Position numbers and translations under genes: made by a program
The notes under the pieces: generated by a model
What the model saw: only the letters and a program-made list of their open reading frames with translations
What the model was told of the DNA's origin: nothing
Databases searched by the model: none
Source: Albifimbria verrucaria
Taxonomy: Eukaryota > Ascomycota > Sordariomycetes > Hypocreales > Stachybotryaceae
Length of the DNA stretch: 64,000 bases
Direction: 5' to 3'
NCBI GenBank assembly: GCA_020081605.1
Contig: JAHREC010000016.1
Span: 806,001-870,000, forward strand
Part shown: one piece after another, positions 44,944-55,164 of the stretch
Layout: each line of letters begins with the position of its first letter
Numbering within the stretch: position 1 is the stretch's first letter

Positions 44944-46764
44944 AGCCTGTCTGAACATGGAAACAGGACATGATCATTTGCGTTGGAAATACCCGGATAG
45001 AAAGAGTTTTTACCGAGGTAATGAGAGGAAAGGGGATATACCTAATGAAATGGTTTTTTCGGATTTCACTAAAGAAAATCAAGATCACTCACTCACAATC
45101 TTACAAGAACATGGAAGACATGTAATTTCTATTTATTTTTATTCTTAGTGTTTATACAGGCTAGGGAGGGTATCTGACTCTGCCTAGAGAGAGCAACAGG
45201 GCGGACTAGACATGCAGTATAGACTGTGGCTAGATTTCTTATATTCATATTTTTACGGTCTAGCATTTTGATTAGAACTTCAGCATGTATGTTTGATGTG
45301 AATGATATTATGTGTTTATTTTGAGACTTGGTGTTTAAACAGTTCAAAGTTAGACGGTGATGAGGTGTCAATAGCACGTTCTAGTGGCTTCCTGTTGCTA
45401 GCATTCCCTCACCTGTGAAGGGGATGATTGATCTCAATGTAAGTTCGATCCAGAATTATTTGTTCAAAATGCTCATTGATAGGCATTAGTTTTTGACAGT
45501 TTTTGTTGTAAGTATTACGAGACCGCACATGCTGGGAGTATGAGGGGCGTCGTTTTATTTTTGAACCACGCCTAGAAGCAGCCAACTTTCTGTTGACACA
45601 CAACTCAATTTTTTATGCTATGGGCATCTTCTCCTTCCGATCATGAGTAGACTTAACTTTACAACAGTAAAGCCTTAACTTATTCGCAAACTGGTAGGTA
45701 CAGTACAGTACATACAGTACGAGTACATTGTCTTACTGTTCTCTTCTTTTGTTGCAATCCGCTCACAATCCTAGCACGGGCCGTATCCCAAACGCACCGA
45801 CTTGACGTTCCCTTCCATTACGGCACAGAATGAACGACGCGTTCTTTGTGATTCCGCCGATGTTCTACTCGCGAGCCACATGTACAGACTACTAGTCCAA
45901 TGCGCGACGCGTCTCTTGTTTCTCTGGAAGATTGACGATTTGCTGTGCCGCCTCCGAGGGCCTGCATGAGAAGGCTGAGCTCCTGGTGGTTTGTTCGTCC
46001 GTGACTGGAAGAATAGTCGGGCGATACTGCCTGGGCGTGCTGACTATGTAGAACAGAACCGAAACAAGAGCGGCTGCAGATCGTAGAAAGAGGAGAACCC
46101 CGTGATCGTTGCGATGGAGTAGGAGGTCCCATGACACGAACCCCGGCTTGTTGGTCGCGGTGTTAGCTCGCAGGTCTGGGGACTCAGCAACTCCTGCAAT
46201 GGTGTAGAGGTGCTTCCCATCATCCAATCTGAGTGTCTCAGGATATATGCATCTCGTTTCCTAGCCAGTGACAGGAGAATGAGAACACCATAACCGAGCC
46301 CCGCCAGAGCCTCTCCGAAACGAGCGACCACACACCTCTACTTTGAGTGGCTTCCTGGTAGCACAACTTGCCCAAACCCATGAGATCAAGATGATACGAG
46401 GATTCTGCACGCCGCACTGCCACATTTGATGGATGAACAAGTTGTGGAACACGAAGAAGCAGCATCTCGTATGCTGACCAACCAGCATTCGTCGAGATCC
46501 CATCCAACATCTCCGTCATCCATGGCTGACCGTGACCACCCTGACGAAGCTGAACACTCTAAACAGGCATTCGAGGCATGCGAGCACCTCCAGGCGATTG
46601 TTACCAAGGTCGAGGAGCGATGGATTGCATTGTCAAGTTCTCCGATCCTTCCAGGTTTACAGTCCTTCGCTGGAGCATCGAATCACCGCACCTGAAGCCC
46701 CAGAATGCAAGTCCTGGCCACGAGTAAGCGCATTAGGCACCAGCCCAAACCGCTGTTTTGCGCT
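44944..46764. other. Intergenic region with a possible broken membrane-protein gene
   Basis: 44944-45800 is AT-rich and empty. On the minus strand between about 46340 and 45892 successive frames join, with one shift near 46225, to a sequence with two hydrophobic segments (ALAGLGYGVLILLSLA and LLFLRSAAALVSVLFYIVS). The family is not recognised and the upstream part cannot be modelled. Confidence 0.35.
45892..46340 (-). CDS. Possible membrane-protein fragment, unknown
   Basis: Composite of two minus-strand frames overlapping near 46225: the first carries RFGEALAGLGYGVLILLSL then RHSDWM, the second DDGKHLYTIAGVAESPDLRA, a second hydrophobic stretch and a charged tail to the stop at 45892. The two residue strings overlap naturally at the shift, which suggests one real exon with one missing base. 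Start, introns and function are unknown. Confidence 0.3.
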
Positions 46765-47447
46765 TCACGCCTTTGAGAAGAACATCCGCAACCCTTCCGC
46801 TGCGGCAGCCGCCTGCACAGACTCGAGCCCCTCCATGCGTCGCACCAGGGCTGTGTACAGTGGGTACTTCTCGTACATGGGCACTCCTATCTCGAGCCCC
46901 CAGCGCCAGAACACCATGGCGTTGAAGTCGACCACCGTCACGGTGTCGCCCACGAAGAAGTCCCGCCCGTGGAGATACTTCTCCATCCCGCCGTAGCACT
47001 CCTCCGCCGTGCGCCGTCCCTTCTGTCGCACCGCCTCGTGCTGGGCCGCGTCATCTGTAAATCGGCCTGGTCGGAACGCCATGCCGAATGCGCGGCCATG
47101 AAGTGTGCCGCTCAACCAGGCGAGCCACTGTATCACGTTTGCGCGCTGAAGATCGTCAGCGCCCAGCAGTCGCCCGCCGTTCATACTGGCGCGCAGCGTC
47201 GGAATGTATGTGAGCAGCGCAGGCATTTCCGTTAAGATCTTCTCGTCCACCTTCAGCGCTGGCACGTAACCCGAGGGGTTAACCTCCTGTCGGTATTGCA
47301 TGTTGGTGAAGCTGCCGTCCGCTGCCTCATACCCGTCTGGCCCCGACCGGAGCAACACTGACACAAAGGGAATGTCGAGTTCGCGCAGGACGCAGTGTAC
47401 GGCAAAGAGCAGGCGCCGTTGGCGCGGTAGAGTGTAAGATGAGGCAT
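46765..47447 (-). CDS. Glutathione S-transferase, cytosolic, resembling bacterial beta class
   Basis: Family role: conjugates glutathione to electrophiles or acts as a peroxidase/reductase. Seen: thioredoxin-like N-terminus MPHLTLYRANGACSFAVH with the Cys-Ser of beta-class enzymes, NPSGYVPALKVD with the cis-Pro, then EMPALLTYI and the all-helical domain (VIQWLAWLSGTLHG, YLHGRDFFVGDTVTVVDF). The GD-x-x-TVVDF block is the usual N-capping region of helix alpha-6. The frame needs one base after ACS (AAA 47404-47406), giving 227 aa without introns. The exon is GC-rich and intronless, which fits but does not prove bacterial ancestry. Confidence 0.85.
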
Positions 47448-48274
47448 TGATGCTGGAGTAAACTGAAGATATGCTTGGTCTCTATCAACTGACGTGTGTA
47501 AAAGATGATAATGAAATGTCTGCAGATGCTGCACCACGAGAAGGAGGCTCTCCCCATCATTTATATTACCCATCTCTAAAAGTAACAACTACTAACACCA
47601 TCCCATCCTATAGCTGTGGACCAGTCCACAAAGTTCCCAAGTCCTAGCTGAGCAATTCGACCATACCGTAAGTCGCAAACTCCTTCCGTGGACTTTGTGC
47701 TACTAGCCAAGCTATTCCGGGGTGACAAATGTTCCCAGTCACCACGGCGGCTCCCCCTGCTGCACCCCGGGCCGGCTCAGCTTTTAAGGCCGCGGCGCAA
47801 CGGCTTTTGAAGGAGATAGGGCTGGGGTTTCTCTACATGTGGACCAGCGACCCAGAAATAAAGGACGAGCTCGGCCGAAACGTTGCGATGCTGGGTTTGT
47901 AATGTGGGCTTGTCCTTTTGCCGGCTCATCGCTGCACCCACAAGTCGCGGGCCTAGACAAGGGGTACGAAGTCAATTGCGTGGAGCACCCTCCTCAGGGG
48001 CTCTCCGTGCGACAGAATGCTGATGTGAGCTCGAACGACTTGCCCAAAAGGAACACAGGATACGTCAATAGGGAGCAGCGGGTTGGAAGCGCATCAACTG
48101 TGATTCGCCCAGTATACGAAAATCTATATCAAGTTTGACACTAGCGCTAATGATCCCAGCATAACCCAATGCTCCGTACCGCTAAACTAGACTACAAGGT
48201 CTCCATGATTCGTCGTACATTCATCCAGTGAGGCGTAAGCAATTATGAATCGAGCAAGGACATCGCTTGGAGGC
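47448..48274. other. Intergenic region
   Basis: Contains the glutathione transferase promoter and the 3' flank of the transcription-factor gene. Short plus-strand frames (47839-48138) are not recognised. Confidence 0.45.
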
Positions 48275-50848
48275 TCAAAACGTTGCGTTGCCCATTACGG
48301 CGGTAGCGTTCGTCTCCCAGGTCTTTGTCCCCACGTTGAGCGCGTTTATAAACCGCTCCATCCAGCAGCTGGTGCTGCATCTGCACAGGGGCATGGACGA
48401 GAGCGACAACGGGGTCCAGTTGACGACCCAGTTTTCCAGTTCGAGGCTCCGTTGGATGTAGAATTCGTCCATCGCCAAGTCTGCCTGCTGCATTGATGGC
48501 GCGCAGCGACAGGGCTCTTTGCAGTTGGTCATCCACGCCCAGACGACCGCGGCGCTGGACAGGAGGGTAGAGTGGAGGATTGGATCGACGGTGCCTCCTC
48601 GCGCCTCCTCTGCCGAGACTGCCCGCTCGTAGACACTGAGGCAGCAGATTGCATGTGCGACCGCGATGCGGCCGTCGGTTGAATTTGCCCACGTGTCAAT
48701 GGCGGCGTCTTTCGGCTCAAGAGGCGCCATGCCGAGGCCCGTTGTCCCAAGCTCCATCGCCCGAGAGAAGCGCATTTTGAGGTTGGGCAGATCGGCAAAC
48801 ACATACATGCTTAGCAAATGGTAGAGCATGGTTGTCGTCATTATATGGGAATAGATGCGGGCCTTGACGTTATCTTTCCAGCTACGATGCCCCGGCTCTT
48901 CCTTGCAAGAATACGCCCCTAACAGAGCCTCGCCCGGCTGTGTCTGAATGCCGGTGTGGGCCAGCAGTCCCACGATTCGGTTGATATGATCTTGGCATAG
49001 CTGTAAGTGATCGCACACCATCTTTTTCAGAGCTGTTTGGTTTGGCGCCACGCCACCGTAACCCTGGCGGCCTTGTGAGTAGGCCCAGATATCTGGCAGC
49101 ATGCTGAGCAGGCTGTATTGAACATCCTCGACTAGAACGACGGATGGAGTGAAGTTTCTGAAGGTGCCGTGGCTCAAGTCGCGGATCTTGTACGGAAGTC
49201 GGTCATGCGGCTCACAGGGCCATCGTCGGAAAAACACATCAAGCCCGTACGAGTTCCACATTGCCGTGGTGGAAATGATTCCTATGGATAGTTCTTCGAG
49301 GCGGAGAGTCGGAGCGTCGTTGGTAAGAAGCGACATGTAGCTGTCCACTTTGAAAGCAATGGAGATGAGTCTGCTGAAGTTAGTCTTTGTACAAGAGCCA
49401 TAAGAAGAGCCATGACGTACCGCTTCCACCGTTCATTTTGGGTATGCATCCAGGGAACAAAGTCACCAGGATAGTAGGTGTTAACCTGGTGTGCCAGGGC
49501 ATCAGGATTCAAAATGCCCTGTCCCTCAATGCTGTTTGAAGGAGGCTCTGAAGAAGCCTGGCCTTTGGGAGAAGGTAATCCCGCTTTTCGAGTCAGCGTT
49601 TGAAATTGAGTGCGTTGACTGAAGTACTTACTCCTGTCTCGATGGCGAATATGATATTCAAGAGGGCGGCCACATAGGTTTCGAAAGGCCACTGGGCTTT
49701 TACGTCGAGGTCAAGACGCAACTGCAAGAGGTCAGCATGCGCTGGTGTAAATGAAGACGGGCTACTTACAATATCTTCTAGGAGTTGTTGTACGAGGTTA
49801 TTGTGAATTTCAACTGCCAAGTTCCTCGTGCTCTTGTCATCGTTAAGCCAAGAACCCACAATGGCCATGGTAGCAATCAAAACGACGGGCTGGCCGGTGG
49901 GCTCAAAGGTAGGCCCGTGCAGCAAGGGCCATCGGTCGTGAAAGGGGCCAAAACAAGTACCGATACAAGTGTTCAGCCAGGCACCGACCTCTGGAGTAGA
50001 GGTAGGCCTAGGCGTCGAGGAAGCCTGGCCAGAACGATGGGTCATGACCTGCTTGAGAACAATCTGTAGGCCAGCCATTGTGGTCTGAATGCTGGCATTC
50101 CTCTGGGCTAGAGCAATGGTGTCTTGGAGACGCACGTCGTGGCCGATTTGCAACTCTTGAAGTGGGTTCACCGAGCCGGCTGGAGAGACAGCCTCAAGGG
50201 TCCACCCAGCCCACCGTCGGATAACTCACCGGCGGCCGAACCTGAGCTCGAAGTCGGCGGCAAACTTACCGGACGCCCCTGGCGGCTAGAAGAAGAGACA
50301 TCAGGCGAGCCCCGGTTATAAGTGCAGCTAAGTCCTCGCTTGGAGCAAAGGGTGCACTGGGCTCCACCGTCACATTTGGTTTTATTGCTGTGACACGCAT
50401 CGCATGCACGCCCCTGCGGAACTCGGGGACCGCAGAGGCGTCGTGGAGAGCTGCATGGCGTCGAAGAAGATCACTGGACGGCCAAGAAGAGATACATTCA
50501 GTACATGCACCAACTAACAGGTTGCGCGCGCGAGGAAAAGGGTAGGGGGAGTGTGAGTGAGTGTGTGTGTGTGTAAGTGTGAAAGAGAATGAGAAAAGAG
50601 CACAGGGGAGGGGTTGAGTTACAGGCAAAGGCAAGGCAAGGCAGGGCAGGGAACAAGGCCAAGTCTTACCTTCGAGTGAAAGAACGGTTACACACAGAGC
50701 AAGCAAATGCTGGTTCACCATGGGAGGCTTGATGCCTCCGAAGATGCTCCTTGCGGAGGAAACTCTTGCCGCAATGGCAAGCGTGACGCTTAGGGGCCTG
50801 CTGCTTGTCTTGTTCCATGGTGTGCTCAAAGAGGAGAGCTGAGGGCAT
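48275..50848 (-). CDS. Transcription factor with two C2H2 fingers, a Zn2Cys6 cluster and a fungal-specific TF domain
   Basis: Seen: fingers in CHCGKSFLRKEHLRRHQASH and FACSVCNRSFTRSDLLRRH (split by a 196-nt intron, 50474-50669), then a Zn2Cys6 cluster CDACHSNKTKC-DGGAQC-TLC-SKRGLSC with spacing 2-6-5-2-6. After a linker comes a fungal-specific TF domain (PVVLIATMAIVGSWL, FETYVAALLNIIFAIETG, NERWKR, RISTTAMWNSYGL-like region, AHAICCLSVYERA). Further introns: 49722-49769, 49584-49631 and 49374-49420. The frame changes at CCCC 50411-50414, just before the Zn2Cys6 cluster, and again in the linker near 50190-50270, where the exact exon structure is uncertain. Length about 745 aa. The start could be 50848 or the internal Met at 50818. 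Nuclear, sequence-specific regulator; targets unknown. Neighbouring glutathione transferase and reductase genes are possible but unproven targets. Confidence 0.8.
50474..50669 (-). other. Intron splitting the second zinc finger, with (GT)n
   Basis: Donor GTAAGA, acceptor GTCCAG; contains a GT-rich microsatellite (50551-50576 on the plus strand). Removing it restores the finger CSVCNRSFTRSDLLRRHAALH. Confidence 0.7.
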
Positions 50849-52290
50849 GGCTAGCTGTCAACCCTGTTGCTAGCCTGATGGGCTCTCGGGAACGTGTTCC
50901 GAGGAGTTGAATTGGAACCAAGGTTAGTTCAGACGGCAGGCAAGGTAGTGTAAAACACAACGAGTAACCGCGCGGTTGAGGTTGAGGGTGTGGTACGGCG
51001 TAGCGTGGTGTGGTGTGTGTGTGAGAGTGCTTAGAGTCGGAGCGATGACAATATCAGATATTCAGGGTATCCCACATAATGGTGTGGGAAGTTGGGGCGT
51101 TGAAATGAACAGAGGAGGGCAAGTTAAGGGAAAACGATTGAGCTTCTGTCGGTCTCGAGAACAATGACAAGGGGCTGATGTGAGGGTGAACAAGCATCCA
51201 TGTCGGCCCCCGGCAGCGATGTGGGATGAAGATTGTGGGATGAAGACGGAGACGGAAGTGGGATGGCCGATGCCAGAGGCAGCGCAAAGGCAGAGCAAAC
51301 GCAGAGCAATGCCCAAACGGGTGGTGACTAAGCGAGCGGTCTTTCCCCATCCGGCTAGGCCCTCGATCTCCCTCGGCCATCCCACTGAGCCGGATTGCCC
51401 AATCGGGCAGCCCACCCGCCCTCTGCTTATCAGTCGATTATCAGAAAAGAGACGCAGAGACACGCAGCGCCAGCCCTACGAGCTGCATACAGCCCATGCC
51501 CCATCCGTCCAATCCTGTGCACCAGCTATGTGGAATACGAGCACGAAAATGACGGCGGAAGCAAACGGAAACACACTGAAAGAAAGAAAAAATTAGTTAA
51601 ATAGATGAGTAAAGAATCTTTATTCCAAAAAAATGAATGCAAAGATTCCAAGTGCTTTGCATATGTAAATGTTTACTTTATTATGCATCATCTCTTACAC
51701 AACCCCAATGTGTCAACAGACAAAGCTACCTACTACCTTACCTAAGGTATCTAGGTATCTTCCTCGATACCTTAGTAGGTACTAGATATTGTACTGTAAT
51801 CCGTGCACCTACTACAAATTACCTACCTGGGTTCTCAAACAATCCTTCTAATAATGCTACTATTCCTGCGCTCCTCTCTCTCTCCATTGGCCTAACCTAC
51901 CCAAGTGGGAGAAAATCCAACCGGATGAATAATTAGTCGTCAACTCCTTCCCCAACCCCTCCCCTCCCTCCCCCTCCCTCTTCACAGTCAACGGTCGGTC
52001 CAGCCCGGCCGTCTGTCAAGCCCACACTCCCGCCGAGCGCTAAACCCTGCCAATCCCAAACTCCAAACCGCTTTGTCACCAGCCCAGCCTAGTCGTCTTG
52101 CGTGCCATCGCTGCGGATTACGAAATGCGCATTCGCAATGGCGTGAAGCCAAACATTGCTGCCATTGAAATACCCACGTTGCTGCCCTCATTGAACTGGT
52201 TGATATCTCATTCTGCATCTCAATTCAATAGACAATTCCCCAGCAATCTCCCTAGCTCTTACATCGATTTTCCCCAACAAAAACATCAAA
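50849..52290. promoter_or_regulatory. Divergent promoters of the transcription factor and the NmrA-like gene
   Basis: 1.4 kb between divergent starts; includes a palindromic element at 51727-51781 and a C-rich tract at 51945-51985. No gene recognised. Confidence 0.45.
51727..51781. repeat. Imperfect inverted repeat (TACCTACTA...AAGGTATC / GATACCTT...TAGTAGGTA)
   Basis: The two halves can pair over about 17 bases, and the flanks hold additional CTACC/GGTAG words. It may be a small hairpin-forming element or chance in TACC-rich DNA. Confidence 0.55.
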
Positions 52291-53187
52291 ATGTCTGCCA
52301 TCAAGAACGTCACTGTGACTGGTGCCGCTGGCTCCCTCGGAGAGGTCGTGCTGAACAAGCTCGTCTCCTCTGGCAAGTTCAACATCCAAGTCCTCCGCCG
52401 CAATGGCTCCAAGTCCACCTTCCCTCAGATGTCAAAGTCGTCGATGTCGATTTTGAGTCTCTTGACTCTCTTAAGGCCGCCCTTACTGGCCAAGACGCCG
52501 TCGTCTCCACTGTTGGCGCCCCTGGTGTCCTCGGCCAGACTCTCCTCTTCGACGCTGCCGCCGCCGCTGGCGTCAAGCGCGTCCTTCCCTCCGAGTTTGG
52601 CTCCGACCTTGACCAGCCCTCTAACCGTAGCCTGCCTGTCTACGGCCACAAGGTGCAGGTTCAAGAACACCTCATTAAGCTCGCGCAGACAACAGACCTG
52701 ACTTACACCTTTGTCTACAACAATGGCTTCCTCGACTGGGGTCTGAAGCACAAGTTCCTCATCGACCTTTCCGAGTACAAGCCTCGAATCTTTGACGATG
52801 GTGAGGCCATCTTCACCGCCACCACCCTCGATTCAGTTGCTCTTGCCGTCATTGGCGTCCTGGAGCATCTCGACGAGACTAAGAACCGCAGTGTCCGCAT
52901 CGAGGACACCAAGATTTCTCAGAACAAGATTCTGGCTATCGCGAAAGAGGCCGCTCCCGAGAAGCCATGGGCGCCCAACTATGTCAGCCTGGCCGACTAC
53001 GTTGCCGGTGGCTTTGCCAGGCTCAAGGAGGGCAAGTTCGACATTGACGTGATCCTTCCTCTGCTCGCCAAGGCTGTCTTTGATCCGCCAGCGGCCCAAC
53101 TTCACCAAGACTGACAACGAGCTTCTGGGCCTGAAGGGAAAGACGGACCAGGAGGTGGCCGAGATTGTTAAGAAGTATGTTAAGTAA
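52291..53187 (+). CDS. NmrA-like / isoflavone-reductase-like NAD(P)-binding protein
   Basis: Seen: MSAIKNVTVTGAAGSLGEVVLNKL with the GAAGSLG dinucleotide-binding loop, QVLRRNGSKS (Arg typical for NADPH preference), DAVVSTVGAPGVLGQ, KRVLPSEFGSDL, VYNNGFLDWGL, and a C-terminal EVAEIVKKYVK. The start ATG is preceded by a favourable AAAATG context. Frame changes at CCC 52422-52424 and two near 53089 and 53095; one base each gives 299 aa, typical for the family. Reduction of a small carbonyl or phenolic compound is possible; in other relatives (NmrA) the fold is regulatory. Confidence 0.85.
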
Positions 53188-53645
53188 GCGAATGATTAAG
53201 CTCAAAGGGACTACTCAATGGGTTCATGTTATTACACATGATTGGATAGCGTGGCGTACCTTGTCATTATTTATAGCCGCAAGACAGAAATAGAATCTGC
53301 ATGTTAACATATCTCTCTTCTTGGTAATATTGTGGGGTTGATGAAAACATGTCCCGATAAAGTACACGGCTGTTCAAGTCCATCTCACGACATAACTTTA
53401 ATCCAATGCTTGTGAATAAGCAGGATATTCGCCTCAGATACAAACCCACGCTCAATCACAGAATAAAGCCACGATATAGCGATCAAGTGCACAAAGGTGG
53501 CTTCAATGAAGATGCATAGATATGAACAAAGACATGCGTTGGGACCCAAGCAGGTACGTAACCTTGTGTCATGATGGGTAAGCTGCGTAGATTAATTTGA
53601 CAGGTCTCCGTATTCACTACCAATGTGATGCAATAGCCACTTAAA
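53188..53645. other. Convergent 3' intergenic region
   Basis: AT-rich, between the NmrA-like gene and the kinase-like gene; no gene seen. Confidence 0.5.
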
Positions 53646-54772
53646 TCAACCCTCCTGCCCTAAAGCCTTTAACAACTTGTTCAGCCCTTGAGCTTCACCT
53701 TCCATGGTACCATATTTGTCCCTGTCAACCCAGCCGACAGTGTTACCTCCTCCCAAGTCAATGAGAAAGGCGTCCCCGTTGACATCGATTAAAACATTGT
53801 CAGTCTTGATGTCCCGCCAAAGTATATCCAGTTTATGAAGTTCGTCGAGAGAATTTTTTATCTGGTCAGCCCATTTCTTCTTCAATGCGGAAGATGCTTC
53901 CGTTTCAGGAAGACTTCCGTCTTTGACACAGTCTAGAATTACCCGAAGACTAGGATGTTTGTGCGGAATGTAGCCGAGCAATAGACCAATTATACCCCGA
54001 TGAGATTTGACAATTCCTACTAATGTTAGTTTTAGCTTGAAAGGAGGGAGAAATACATACACCCTTGAATGAGGGAATCATTAAATCTTCAAGACCATGA
54101 GCGGAGCGGATCCTCAAATAGGCATTAATCTCCTCTTCGATTGCCTTGTCAAATATGAATGACGAGATCTTGCAAACCATCTCCTCTCCATTCACCACTA
54201 CCCTCCACACAAGGTTTTGTAATCTTTCCTTCGGGATGATATCGGAACAGTCAACTATGGGGATGTCGTTTTGAGGCTTTATCCCCGAAGGTTGGCGGCC
54301 AACACTGGTGTATACTTTTCTGGTACTTCGTATCCGTTAAGTTTGCGTCCTACAAGCTTTTCATCCTCAGTTAATATTTGCAGCGTGTGGAATGGCGGAT
54401 AAAGCTGCTCTTGCATAGTCCGTGGCTCCTGCAGCGGAATTGCGGGTCCCAGTTCCTGAATCAGCGGAAGACAAGCCTCCAGTGCAATTTGTGCGAGCTC
54501 GTCCTCGATTGCGTCCATGAGCTTATCTTCCTCTTCATCAAATTCACCCCATGTTAAATCGCTCATTCTAACCAGAAGCTTGCCTTCGATCGATTGCTCG
54601 AGATCATACCCTGGAGGAAGATGCTCCTCCGAGGTACTGACCAAGACAAAAACTTTGCCCCGTTATACACATAGTCAATGAGGACTGGCAAGACAGCACC
54701 GTACAGATCCAGGACTTTGATGCCCGTAAGTCGGACGGTACTGCGTCCGTTGGACTGTACACTATCTGCCAT
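53646..54772 (-). CDS. Divergent protein-kinase-like protein
   Basis: Seen: N-terminus MADSVQSNGRSTVRLTG, acidic helical stretch (WGEFDEEEDKLMDAIEDEL), an N-lobe-like region with VWRVVVNGEEMVCKI (a candidate ATP-anchoring Lys), then C-lobe motifs LWRDIKTDNVLID (catalytic loop, with WRD in place of HRD) and FLIDLGGG (DLG in place of DFG). Intron 54017-54062. Frame changes at AAAAA 54648-54652 and CCCC 54283-54286; one base each gives 360 aa. The glycine-rich loop is not evident, so activity may be altered. It lies on the same strand immediately downstream of the NLR gene; a functional link is inference. Confidence 0.75.
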
Positions 54773-55164
54773 GGCGAATCTGCTAAGTTTGGTAAAATTA
54801 TGGGCAAGTATGAAATGGTAAAGTTGATAAACTGGGGAAAACCTGCATTTGCATTGCGAATGACCCAGGCAGCCGTTCGCAACAATTGAAAAGTCACGTT
54901 TATGTAAGATAGGCTTTACGATGATTGGATCCATACAAGTGCGCAAGACAAAGGAGCAAAAATGACAGATTAATCAATAATTATTCATTCAGTTCAACAG
55001 TAGTTGACCGTCGCGCTATCTGAACACTGAATAATCCATATACTTCAATGATAAATCTAGGCCTGTATGTACGTTTGCTTTTATTATCTTGGTGGTGCCT
55101 CGAACAATTGCACTAGTGAGATGAAACCCACTGATTCCTACAATTATCATGGCTTAAATTCGAA
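54773..55164. other. Intergenic region
   Basis: 392 bp between the kinase-like start and the NLR stop; AT-rich, presumably the kinase-like promoter. Confidence 0.5.

Noticed and set aside
46765..53187. Secondary-metabolite cluster (GST, transcription factor, NmrA-like reductase)
   Set aside because: No polyketide synthase, peptide synthetase, terpene cyclase or P450 is visible nearby.
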